Shown one piece after another: positions 1 to 7,200 of a stretch of 24,918 nucleotides of DNA. The stretch covers positions 1 to 24,918 of the forward strand of contig JAGVOC010000187.1 of NCBI GenBank assembly GCA_020052975.1. Reading direction: 5' to 3'. How positions within the stretch are numbered: the first letter of the stretch is position 1; each line of letters begins with the position of its first letter. Both the position numbers and the translations under genes were made by a program. The DNA is from Desulfobacterales bacterium. GTDB taxonomy: Bacteria > Desulfobacterota > Desulfobacteria > Desulfobacterales > RPRI01. Under the pieces are notes generated by a model. It saw only the letters and a program-made list of their open reading frames with translations. It was not told where the DNA came from and did not search any database.

Positions 1-142
1 AAAAGTCATTCTGCTGTGTTGCACTTCATCTTTCGTCATTGCAGCGTACCAGTAAGTACGCTTCATTCCTCAAGATTCGTGCGCCTTGCATAATGAGCTC
101 TTTACTTTGCCGTCTGAATTTCGACTTTTTATGAATCCGTCA
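1..142. repeat. Dispersed repeat with short terminal inverted repeats (copy 1)
   Basis: The stretch begins with AAAAGTC (1-7) and ends with GACTTTT (123-129), a perfect 7-bp terminal inverted repeat. The end is followed by TATGAATCCGTCA. The 24 bases at 119-142 recur at 14580-14603 with only three differences, and AAAAAGTC also opens that second copy (14481-14488). The cores differ: here it holds GCAGCGTACCAGTAAG-type sequence, there it holds a GTCATTCCCGC hairpin. No credible gene lies in it. The left edge may continue beyond the window. I read it as a small non-autonomous dispersed repeat; the family is not named here. Confidence 0.55.
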
Positions 143-147
143 TTTAT

Positions 148-175
148 GAATCACCTCCGAAAGAATCGGTGATTC
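148..175. repeat. Perfect hairpin upstream of pilD
   Basis: GAATCACC (148-155) and GGTGATTC (168-175) form an 8-bp perfect stem with a 12-nt loop. No T-run follows on either strand, so it is not a standard terminator. It may belong to the neighbouring repeat or be an mRNA leader structure for pilD. Just downstream, 181-194 reads GAGTTCAAGGATTC, the reverse complement of a motif repeated at 9374-9405. Confidence 0.5.
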
Positions 176-234
176 TATAAGAGTTCAAGGATTCACTCTG
201 TTGAATCCGCCTTAGGCGCCCGGCAAGGATTAAA

Positions 235-1011
235 ATGTCTGATTATACTATCCACATACTAATGTTTATTTTCGGGCTTACCATCGGAAGTTTCCTGAAT
301 GTTTGCATATTCAGGCTTCCCGTATCAAAATCGATTGTCCACCCGCGCTCAATGTGTCCCGGTTGCAACAACATCATAAAATATTATGACAACATACCCG
401 TCATCAGCTATATTTTTCTCGGAGGAAAATGCCGGAAATGTAAAATGCCAATCTCTTTCCGCTATCCTGTAGTCGAATTGATAAGCGGTTTTACCGCGCT
501 TGCTGTTTTTATGAAATTTGGCCTTTCATTTGAGGGGCTTATCTATTTTACATTTATATCAGTGCTGATTGTCATAACCTTCATTGATATTGATCACCGG
601 ATCATACCCGACGTCATATCATTACCTGGTATCCCGATAGGCTTTTTGATGGCTTCTTTTCTGCTTCCTTCCATCAACTACATGGAATCACTTATCGGAA
701 TTCTTGCCGGAGGAGGAAGTCTATTTGCTGTGGCATGGATATACAATCTTATTACAAAAAAAGAAGGGATGGGAGGTGGTGATATTAAGCTTCTTGCGAT
801 GATCGGTGCTTTTATTGGATTAAAAGGAGTTCTCTTTACGATTTTTGCCGCTTCTGCCGCAGGAACAATAGCAGGAATTGCGGTAATGCTTAAAACCCGA
901 AAAGGAATGAAACTGGCCGTCCCTTTCGGCCCATTTCTTTCTATTGGCACAATAGTGTATATTTTTTTCGGTTCGGAAATCATTTCATGGTATATCAGGG
1001 CATTGACTTGA
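235..1011 (+). CDS. pilD: Prepilin peptidase / N-methyltransferase (type IV leader peptidase, A24)
   Basis: This inner-membrane aspartic protease cleaves and N-methylates type IV prepilins and type II secretion pseudopilins. The 258 residues match the family's usual size. A short hydrophobic N-terminus carries the GSFLNVCIFRLP family signature (about 18-29). A cytoplasmic zinc-type loop follows with C41-x2-C44 and C66-x2-C69, then several hydrophobic segments. The two acidic sites of A24 peptidases are visible: FIDIDHRIIPD (D118/D120 region) and GMGGGDIK (D183). The ATG is preceded by AAGGA (225-229) at 5-nt spacing. The 3' end runs close to or into the start region of the next gene, pcm, suggesting a joint transcript. 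No pilin gene is visible nearby, so its substrates are encoded elsewhere. Confidence 0.93.
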   Translation: MSDYTIHILMFIFGLTIGSFLNVCIFRLPVSKSIVHPRSMCPGCNNIIKYYDNIPVISYIFLGGKCRKCKMPISFRYPVVELISGFTALAVFMKFGLSFEGLIYFTFISVLIVITFIDIDHRIIPDVISLPGIPIGFLMASFLLPSINYMESLIGILAGGGSLFAVAWIYNLITKKEGMGGGDIKLLAMIGAFIGLKGVLFTIFAASAAGTIAGIAVMLKTRKGMKLAVPFGPFLSIGTIVYIFFGSEIISWYIRALT

Positions 1012-1067
1012 TAAATGTATTTATATCCTTTTCTCCCTCAGGTAAAAAAGGCCTGAATATAAGATCT

Positions 1068-1793
1068 GTGAGGCCGTTATTTTTTATCTTTTTTATCCTC
1101 GCACCATCGCTGTTATATGCAATTTCTGCATGCGCCGGTGAGACTGCTTCGCCGGATTACAAAAAACTGCGCGAGCTGATGGTATCCGAACAGATTGAAG
1201 CAAGGGGAATTAACAACAAAAAAGTATTGGAAGCGGTGCGTAAGGTCGAGCGGCATAAATTCGTTCCCAAAGAATACCGCAGACGGGCGTATGATGATTA
1301 TCCTCTTCCTATAGGAGAAGGACAAACCATATCTCAGCCATACATTGTCGCTCTGATGACCGAGGTATTAAATCCGGACAGCACAAAGAAGGTGCTCGAA
1401 ATAGGAACAGGCTCCGGATACCAGGCAGCCATACTGGCAGAACTTTTTCAAAACGTTTACACCATAGAAATAATTGATCCGCTGGGAAAAAGAGCAGAAA
1501 AGCAGCTGTCGGAAGCGGGCTATAAAAATGTCAGGATAAAAATCGGAGACGGTTATCTGGGGTGGAAAGAGTACAGCCCGTTTGATGCAATTATCGTAAC
1601 CTGCTCCCCCACGCACATTCCTGCGCCATTAAAAGATCAGCTTGCCGAAGGCGGCAAGATGGTAATCCCGGTGGGAGAACTCTATAGTCAGGAGCTTGTG
1701 CTTTTGACAAAAGAAAATGGAGAAATAAAGAAAAAAGAGATTATCCCTGTTGTGTTCGTTCCTATGTTCGGTAAAGACGGAAAACGATATTGA
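1068..1793 (+). CDS. pcm: Protein-L-isoaspartate O-methyltransferase with export signal
   Basis: This enzyme uses S-adenosylmethionine to methylate L-isoaspartyl residues, starting repair of damaged proteins. The catalytic domain begins near MVSEQIEARGI and shows the family block PIGEGQTISQPYIVALM and the SAM-binding motif VLEIGTGSG. Ahead of it lies a hydrophobic stretch, RPLFFIFFILAPSLLYAISACAGE, that looks like a signal sequence; ISAC fits a lipobox, so the product may be a lipoprotein or periplasmic. I chose the GTG at 1068 because it puts a basic residue directly before this signal. An ATG at 987 in the same frame would add 27 residues and overlap pilD by 25 nt. The product from GTG is 241 aa. 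Cytosolic Pcm proteins lack such a signal, so the location is notable and unproven. The function is secure; the start is not. Confidence 0.88.
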   Translation: MRPLFFIFFILAPSLLYAISACAGETASPDYKKLRELMVSEQIEARGINNKKVLEAVRKVERHKFVPKEYRRRAYDDYPLPIGEGQTISQPYIVALMTEVLNPDSTKKVLEIGTGSGYQAAILAELFQNVYTIEIIDPLGKRAEKQLSEAGYKNVRIKIGDGYLGWKEYSPFDAIIVTCSPTHIPAPLKDQLAEGGKMVIPVGELYSQELVLLTKENGEIKKKEIIPVVFVPMFGKDGKRY

Positions 1794-1807
1794 GGGGAAA
1801 AAGCCAC

Positions 1808-3088
1808 ATGTCACACCATTTGATTAATCCGAATTACGCCAAGCTTATCGAAAGGCTTAACCGATTTCCCCAGGGCGCTCCCTCTTCCCATCTTCTTTAC
1901 AAAATACTTGAAATTCTTTTTTCCGAAAAAGAAGCCGGACTTGTTTCTCTTCTTCCCGTAAAGCCTTTTACGGCCGAAAAGGCTTCCGCAATCTGGAAGC
2001 TTGATATAACCTCCAGTCGTAAAATACTCGATGAGCTGTCGGGGCGCGCGATACTTATTGATTTCAATCAAAACGGCAGCCAGTTTTACGTCCTGCCTCC
2101 TCCAATGGCCGGTTTTTTCGAATTCTCAATGATGAGAATAAGAAACGATATAAACCAGAAGCTCTTGAGCGAACTAATGTACGAGTATATTAACGTCGAG
2201 GATGATTTTATCAAGTCCCTCTTTCTGCAAGGTGAAACCCAGATAGGGAGGGTCTTCATCAATGAACCGGCACTTGACGATTCATATGAGTTGCACGTTC
2301 TTGATTACGAAAGAGCAAGTGAGGTTATTAAAACAGCTTCCCATGTTGGGATAAGCGTCTGCTACTGCCGGCATAAAATGCAGCATGTGGGCCGAGCCTG
2401 CGAAGCCCCTCTGGAAATTTGCATGACATTCAATACATCGGCTGCATCCCTTATCAAACACGGTTTTGCCCGTAAGGTTGATATACCGGAATGCATGGAA
2501 CTGCTTAAGAAGGCATATGAGCTGAATCTCGTCCAGTTCGGGGAAAATGTCAGAACCAGGGTAAATTTTATATGCAATTGCTGTTCATGCTGCTGTGAAG
2601 GAATGGTAGTCGCACGGCGGTTTGGAATGGAACATCCGGTTCACACTACAAATTATTTGCCAAAAATCAAGGACGATACCTGTACGGGTTGCGGTAAATG
2701 CGTTGATGTTTGCCCCGTAGGTGCGATTGAGCTTGTCTCTGCGGGCAATATTGAACATCCGAAATTAACAAAGGCTGATATAAATGAAGAAATCTGCCTT
2801 GGATGCGCGTTATGCAAGAGGGTTTGCCCTTCAGGGACCATATACCTGACGCATCGCAGTATCAAAGTCATACCGCCCTACAACACTGTTCACCGCACTG
2901 TTGTTATGGCAATAGAACGGGGAAACCTGCATGATTTGTTATTTGACAATAAAATTCTTTCAAGCCACAGGGCTTTTTCATCTGTACTTAAAACAATCCT
3001 TAAACTCCCGCCGGTTAAACGGGCAATAGCATCCAGGCAGGTAAAATCCCGCTTTCTGGAAGCCGTCTTTTCCCGGTATAATATTTAG
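1808..3088 (+). CDS. Cysteine-rich 4Fe-4S dicluster ferredoxin-like protein
   Basis: This is a 426-residue cytoplasmic-looking electron carrier or redox subunit of unknown partner. The C-terminal half has a bacterial-type 2[4Fe-4S] domain: C292-x2-C295-x2-C298-x3-C302-P and C330-x2-C333-x2-C336-x3-C340-P. Before it come two unusual cysteine groups: C185-x-C187-R...C198...C205, and the dense C256-N-CC-S-CCC-E (cysteines 256, 258, 259, 261-263). The first ~150 residues contain a helix-turn-helix-like stretch (about 55-85, EKASAIWKLDITSSRKILDE) and no cofactor motif I can name. ATG 1808 follows GAGGGG (1792-1797), 15 nt after the pcm stop; an in-frame TTG at 1790 is less likely. I recognise the architecture as a recurrent Fe-S protein of anaerobes but cannot assign a reaction. 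Confidence 0.85.
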   Translation: MSHHLINPNYAKLIERLNRFPQGAPSSHLLYKILEILFSEKEAGLVSLLPVKPFTAEKASAIWKLDITSSRKILDELSGRAILIDFNQNGSQFYVLPPPMAGFFEFSMMRIRNDINQKLLSELMYEYINVEDDFIKSLFLQGETQIGRVFINEPALDDSYELHVLDYERASEVIKTASHVGISVCYCRHKMQHVGRACEAPLEICMTFNTSAASLIKHGFARKVDIPECMELLKKAYELNLVQFGENVRTRVNFICNCCSCCCEGMVVARRFGMEHPVHTTNYLPKIKDDTCTGCGKCVDVCPVGAIELVSAGNIEHPKLTKADINEEICLGCALCKRVCPSGTIYLTHRSIKVIPPYNTVHRTVVMAIERGNLHDLLFDNKILSSHRAFSSVLKTILKLPPVKRAIASRQVKSRFLEAVFSRYNI

Positions 3089-3157
3089 TTCCAATCCGGA
3101 AATAGCCCTTTTGTCGGAATACTTCGTATTATCAAATAATTTTCAATTATTTTACCC

Positions 3158-3186
3158 TTGACGTTTTTATAAACCCATATTATTAT
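3158..3186 (+). promoter_or_regulatory. Sigma-70-type promoter for the cold-shock gene
   Basis: TTGACG (3158-3163) and TATTAT (3181-3186) are separated by 17 bp. Transcription would start near 3193, leaving a leader of about 100 nt before the TTG start codon. Long structured leaders are typical of cold-shock mRNAs. Confidence 0.7.
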
Positions 3187-3294
3187 GAACATCATTTTTT
3201 CCGGCAGCAACATGAGACCTTTCAGGGAACGGTTTCTTTTAAGGCTCCTGTACCGGACCGGAAGACAGCAACTTTTTTCAAGGAGATTAGTATC

Positions 3295-3495
3295 TTGGCA
3301 AACGGAATTGTAAAGTGGTTTAGTAACAAAAAAGGGTATGGCTTTATAGAACAGGAAAACGGTGGAGATGTATTTGTTCATCATTCCGCAATAAACGGGT
3401 CCGGCTTTAAGACTCTCGCAGAAGGTGACAAGGTTACCTTTGAAGTCGAAAAGGGAGAAAAAGGTCCTTCGGCTGTAAACGTCACAAAACTATAA
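3295..3495 (+). CDS. Cold-shock protein, CspA family
   Basis: This small 66-residue single-stranded nucleic-acid-binding protein is one OB-fold that melts RNA structure. The start matches the family ([17 protein letters not shown]), with RNP1 (KGYGFIEQ, about 14-21) and RNP2 (DVFVHHS, about 27-33) intact. Translation appears to start at TTG 3295, because the strong AAGGAG (3280-3285) sits 9 nt upstream and no ATG is available in a sensible position. The gene is monocistronic, with its own promoter at 3158 and a terminator at 3514. The rare start codon may limit expression. I do not say which Csp paralogue it is. Confidence 0.95.
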   Translation: MANGIVKWFSNKKGYGFIEQENGGDVFVHHSAINGSGFKTLAEGDKVTFEVEKGEKGPSAVNVTKL

Positions 3496-3513
3496 TTATT
3501 TAATACAAATTTT

Positions 3514-3571
3514 AAAGGCATCCCGTCAAGTTGCAAATTCAGGTTGCAATTGATAACAGGATGCCTTTTTG
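3514..3571 (+). terminator. Rho-independent terminator after the cold-shock gene
   Basis: AAAGGCATCC (3514-3523) pairs perfectly with GGATGCCTTT (3559-3568), and T residues run on to 3570. The 35-nt apical part contains two TTGCAA palindromes that could form a secondary stem. It closes the cold-shock unit 18 nt after the stop codon. Confidence 0.85.
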
Positions 3572-3692
3572 TTTACACAATCGAAATAAATACAAAACAT
3601 CACCGGCTTGAGGCTCTAAGGTCAGATATAAATCCCTGATCCGGAAACTTTAATTGCCTGCGTTGTTAATAACAAGGTTATAAGATAGTTAC

Positions 3693-5279
3693 ATGGAAAA
3701 ACAATATAAAAAAGAGGTTGATAAGCGTCGCACCTTCGGGATTATCAGCCATCCGGACGCAGGAAAGACAACACTCACTGAAAAGCTGCTTCTTTTCGGA
3801 GGAGCAATCCAGTTGGCCGGGGCTGTGAAGGCACGTAAAGCAGCCCGTCATGCAACAAGCGATTGGATGGCTATTGAAAAGGAACGCGGTATTTCTGTAA
3901 CGACTTCTGTAATGAAGTTCAATTACCGCGATTTTGAAATCAACCTGCTCGATACGCCGGGTCACCAGGACTTTTCAGAAGACACCTACAGGGTGTTGAC
4001 GGCTGTCGACAGCGCTCTGATGGTTATTGACAGCGCCAAGGGAGTCGAACCTCAGACAAAGAAGCTGATGGAAGTCTGCAGGATGCGGAATACTCCCATC
4101 ATAACTTTCATAAACAAGATGGACAGGGATGGTCTCTCTCCTCTCGATCTTCTTGCAGACATAGAAGACAGGCTGCAGGTGGAATGTGCTCCTCTATCGT
4201 GGCCTGTCGGAATGGGAAAAAACTTCAAGGGAGTTTATAATATCTACCGCAAGGAACTCCATCTTTTTACTCCCGGAAAAACAACGCGAAAACAGGAAGG
4301 TATTGTTATAAATGACCTTTCCGACTCAAGACTCGATGAAATGCTTGGAAGTGACGCAGAGAGACTCAGGCAGGATATTGATTTGCTCGAAGGCGCCGCT
4401 ACACCGTTTGCCCGTGAGCATTATCTTAAGGCCAACCAGACACCGGTCTTCTTCGGAAGCGCAGTAAACAATTTTGGAGTAAAGGAACTTTTAGACGCTT
4501 TTGTAGAAATGTCCCCCTCCCCTCAGCCCAGAGCTGCCCTGACACGAAATGTCTCACCATATGAAAAAGATTTCTCAGGATTTGTCTTTAAAATTCAGGC
4601 GAATATGGATCCTGCGCACAGGGACCGCATAGCTTTCTTAAGAATATGTTCAGGAAAATTCAACCGCGGAATGAAGGTTATACATCACCGTTCAGGGAAG
4701 GAGATGACCCTGTCGAATGCCACGATATTCATGGCACAGGACAGGTCAAATGTTGAAGAAGCATATCCAGGGGATATAATAGGCCTGCACAACCATGGCA
4801 CGATTAAAATCGGCGATACATTCACCGTGAAAGAGCCCCTGAAATTTACAGGAATTCCCAATTTTGCCCCGGAGCACTTCCGCAGGGTACGTCTGCTGAA
4901 TCCTATAAAAAACAAGCAGCTCCAGAAAGGGCTTCGCCAGCTGTCCGAGGAAGGCGCTGTTCAGTTTTTCAAACCGCTTACAGGAAACACATATATCCTT
5001 GGTGCTGTTGGAGTACTGCAGTTTGATGTCACAATGGCCCGTTTAAAAGACGAATACGGGGCTGATGCAGTGACGGAACCGGCCGATTATGCCAGAGCCC
5101 GCTGGGTTGAATGCAAAGATAAGAGAAAGCTCGAACAATTTGAAAAAGAGAACAAAAATAATCTTGCGGTTGATGCGGAAGGCCATTTGACATACCTTGC
5201 CCGCAGCGAATGGAGTCTTGATTATGAAATGAAACAGTGGCCGGAAATCTCATTTTTAAAAACCCGCGAGCACGATTGA
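3693..5279 (+). CDS. prfC: Peptide chain release factor 3 (GTPase)
   Basis: RF3 is a translational GTPase that removes RF1/RF2 from the ribosome after peptide release. The 528 residues match the family length. G-domain motifs are intact: G1 [10 protein letters not shown] (about 18-27), switch [10 protein letters not shown]3 [14 protein letters not shown] and G4 NKMDR. The C-terminal half shows the RF3-type segments [18 protein letters not shown] and [10 protein letters not shown]. The ribosome-binding site is weak (AAGG near 3673). The stop codon overlaps the ATG of the methyltransferase gene by one base (TGATG), so the two are probably co-transcribed and translationally coupled. No sharp promoter was found in 3572-3692. 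Confidence 0.95.
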   Translation: MEKQYKKEVDKRRTFGIISHPDAGKTTLTEKLLLFGGAIQLAGAVKARKAARHATSDWMAIEKERGISVTTSVMKFNYRDFEINLLDTPGHQDFSEDTYRVLTAVDSALMVIDSAKGVEPQTKKLMEVCRMRNTPIITFINKMDRDGLSPLDLLADIEDRLQVECAPLSWPVGMGKNFKGVYNIYRKELHLFTPGKTTRKQEGIVINDLSDSRLDEMLGSDAERLRQDIDLLEGAATPFAREHYLKANQTPVFFGSAVNNFGVKELLDAFVEMSPSPQPRAALTRNVSPYEKDFSGFVFKIQANMDPAHRDRIAFLRICSGKFNRGMKVIHHRSGKEMTLSNATIFMAQDRSNVEEAYPGDIIGLHNHGTIKIGDTFTVKEPLKFTGIPNFAPEHFRRVRLLNPIKNKQLQKGLRQLSEEGAVQFFKPLTGNTYILGAVGVLQFDVTMARLKDEYGADAVTEPADYARARWVECKDKRKLEQFEKENKNNLAVDAEGHLTYLARSEWSLDYEMKQWPEISFLKTREHD

Positions 5280-5995
5280 TGGTAATGAAAGCTTCGGTAA
5301 AAGATAATAAATCCGGGAATATCCGGAAAATGTTCAAAAGCATCTCAGGCAGGTATGATCTTCTCAATACTCTTATCACATTCGGCAGGGACAAATCCTG
5401 GCGGGAACATGTAGTAAAGGAAGCCTCCCTCAAACAGGATGCGCTTATTCTTGATGTTGGAACAGGCACAGGCGGAATTCTGCAGGAAGCTCTTTTTGTA
5501 AACAGAAATATTAAAGCATTCGGGGTCGATTTTACATTAGAGATGATGCTTGCCGGAAAAGAAAAGGAAAAGAGAATTTCCTGGTGCTGTGCCGATGCTT
5601 TCAAACTCCCATTCCGCGATTCTGTTTTTGATGCTGTCACATCCGGTTATCTGATTAGAAACATTACGGATGCCCGCTCAGCTTTCATTGAACAGATGCG
5701 AACCGTAAAACCCGGCGGGAAAGTAGTATGCCTCGAAACCTCCCCTCCCCCTCGTAATCTTATGCGCCCCTTTGTTCTGCTTCATCTGAAATTAATAATT
5801 CCGATGTTCGGATTGGTTTTTGCCGGGAACAGAGATGCTTACCGCTACCTTACAGAAACGACTGAAGCCTTTAACACGCCGGAAGAACTCTCTTTAATCA
5901 TGAGAGATGCCGGGCTGAAAGATATCAAATTTAAAAGATTCATGTTCGGAACCATCGCCGTGCTCTCAGGCGTACGCCCTTCTGTCCCGGAATAA
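5279..5995 (+). CDS. UbiE/MenG-type quinone C-methyltransferase
   Basis: This is a SAM-dependent methyltransferase (238 aa) of the UbiE/MenG family, which methylates demethylmenaquinone (or the ubiquinone precursor) in the last steps of quinone synthesis. Family features are GRYDLLNTLITFGRDKSWR near the N-terminus (first UbiE signature), the SAM motif LDVGTGTGG, SGYLIRNITDARSAF (equivalent of the usual FGLRNV.D region), KPGGKVVCLETSPPP and a C-terminal GTIAVLSGVRP. ATG 5279 shares its A with the prfC stop, and a second ATG at 5285 is also possible. An upstream in-frame GTG at 5237 would lie inside prfC and is not needed. An anaerobic host would favour the menaquinone role, but substrate cannot be read from sequence. 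Related Coq5-like enzymes with other substrates remain possible. Confidence 0.85.
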   Translation: MVMKASVKDNKSGNIRKMFKSISGRYDLLNTLITFGRDKSWREHVVKEASLKQDALILDVGTGTGGILQEALFVNRNIKAFGVDFTLEMMLAGKEKEKRISWCCADAFKLPFRDSVFDAVTSGYLIRNITDARSAFIEQMRTVKPGGKVVCLETSPPPRNLMRPFVLLHLKLIIPMFGLVFAGNRDAYRYLTETTEAFNTPEELSLIMRDAGLKDIKFKRFMFGTIAVLSGVRPSVPE

Positions 5996-6499
5996 ATATT
6001 TATCCAGTTTCTATGCGATGTATCCGGAATCCCTGCTTGGTCAAAAAAGAATATCGGGATAATACGTAATAATACAGGTGGTTGGATAACATTTGAAAAA
6101 CCCGTAAAATTGTCGATTTTCTTTACAATTCCAAAAGATCCGCCTATCTATTTGTTTAAATTCACATATTTTGCTATTCGAACTCATAAGTCACTTCTCT
6201 AACGTCGGAATTGTTTACATATTTTTCTTTTGACTTTTCCAGCATATCAACATAATCATTATATATCAGCGAGTTACAGTAATGGCATTATTTATGCATG
6301 ATACAAGACTATTTAGCGTCTGTAATGCAGGCTGTTTAATGTTTTTTTATTTCGGTATAAAAGCGATTTAATAGTGATAATAAACAGTTCGGCTCTGTGA
6401 TCTCGCCGGGCATAACTCAAATTCAGTTTCAACCGGTAAAATTGCGTGACCAGTTTGCTGGCGCTTGAGTGACCGGCGGGAAACGGGAGGGATAGTAAT
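5996..6499. other. Intergenic region before the PilZ gene
   Basis: This is about 500 bases of AT-rich sequence without a credible gene. It contains a sigma-54-like site (6283-6298), a weak TTGACT with a poorly spaced CATAAT (6230-6256), and at 6485-6491 the ribosome-binding site of the PilZ gene. I see no clear terminator after the methyltransferase gene. Confidence 0.6.
6283..6298 (+). promoter_or_regulatory. Possible sigma-54 promoter
   Basis: TGGCAT (6283-6288), five bases, then ATGCA (6294-6298) reproduces the -24 GG / -12 GC pattern with the required 10-base spacing between GG and GC. Departures from the TGGCAC-N5-TTGC consensus are at the last base of the first box and the first of the second. 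It lies about 200 bp upstream of the PilZ start, so a long leader would be implied. Confidence 0.3.
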
Positions 6500-7033
6500 A
6501 TGGCGCATACGGATATAAGAAAACTGGTAAGGGAATCGGGCAAAAACAAAGACATGACAGCTTCGTTTCTATCAGATTTAGAAATCAGGCGTGCCGTGGA
6601 GAAGACCGCCAAGGAAGATAATCGGAGCGTTTCCTATGTCATCGAATCGATCATCCGCAGTTATTTTAAGGACAATAAGACTTTAAAGAGTATCGATGAA
6701 AAACGACGCAGATTTGAACGGAAGCCTACCGGTTTTTCCTGTTTCATCGGCAATGCTGATTCACAGGCTCGCGATTTAATAACGGCTACCATCATGGACA
6801 TATCCCACGGGGGAGTAAGAGTTTCAATCCCTAAAGGGTCGGATCTTGATATCAAAAGCATTTTCGACGAAACGTTCGTCGTCATCTTCACATTGCCCAA
6901 CTGTAATTGGCCGATAAAATTGGAGTGCCGTTCCCAAAGAGTCTTCGACCATGAAGATGAAGTTCATATCGGTGCGAACATCATTAACCCTGACTGCTCC
7001 GTTTGCTTAGCTTTGCAGCAGTGTATGGTCTGA
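6500..7033 (+). CDS. Ribbon-helix-helix-like / PilZ domain protein
   Basis: This 177-residue protein likely senses cyclic di-GMP. The C-terminal part carries the PilZ ligand motifs: R70-x3-R74 (RRFER) and D100-x-S102-x2-G105 (DISHGG), followed by a beta-rich domain to about residue 165. The N-terminal ~55 residues (LEIRRAVEKTAKEDNRSVSY and the helix after it) resemble a CopG/ribbon-helix-helix DNA-binding unit. If so, this would be a c-di-GMP-responsive DNA-binding protein. The ATG follows GGAGGG (6486-6491) at good spacing. The gene stands alone, and C-terminal cysteines (135, 143, 166, 169, 175) have no assigned role. The PilZ call is firm; the RHH call is by eye only. Confidence 0.8.
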   Translation: MAHTDIRKLVRESGKNKDMTASFLSDLEIRRAVEKTAKEDNRSVSYVIESIIRSYFKDNKTLKSIDEKRRRFERKPTGFSCFIGNADSQARDLITATIMDISHGGVRVSIPKGSDLDIKSIFDETFVVIFTLPNCNWPIKLECRSQRVFDHEDEVHIGANIINPDCSVCLALQQCMV

Positions 7034-7200
7034 TTATAGTCCATCCCGGAAATAAATATTGGGCGGGCGATAGGCGATAATAGGGCGGCTATACCGAGAC
7101 GTTCGTGCTGGGCTTGCACAGCTCACGGATTAGGAATTCCGCATCGGCGGGCTTCCCGGAAAACTATAGAATTCGAGCTTATTTTTACCCTCATAATCAA
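7034..7200. other. Convergent intergenic region
   Basis: These 167 bases separate the PilZ gene and the SWIM gene, which point at each other. I find no strong terminator, repeat or RNA gene here. Confidence 0.5.

Noticed and set aside
1790..1807. TTG start six codons upstream for the Fe-S protein
   Set aside because: It overlaps the pcm stop and its own region contains the GAGGGG ribosome-binding site that fits ATG 1808.
5029..5640. 203-residue minus-strand ORF across prfC and the methyltransferase gene
   Set aside because: A shadow of two well-supported genes on the other strand; no recognisable domain.
6230..6256. TTGACT / CATAAT sigma-70 promoter before the PilZ gene
   Set aside because: Spacing is only 15 bp and the -10 is weak in AT-rich DNA; too likely by chance.
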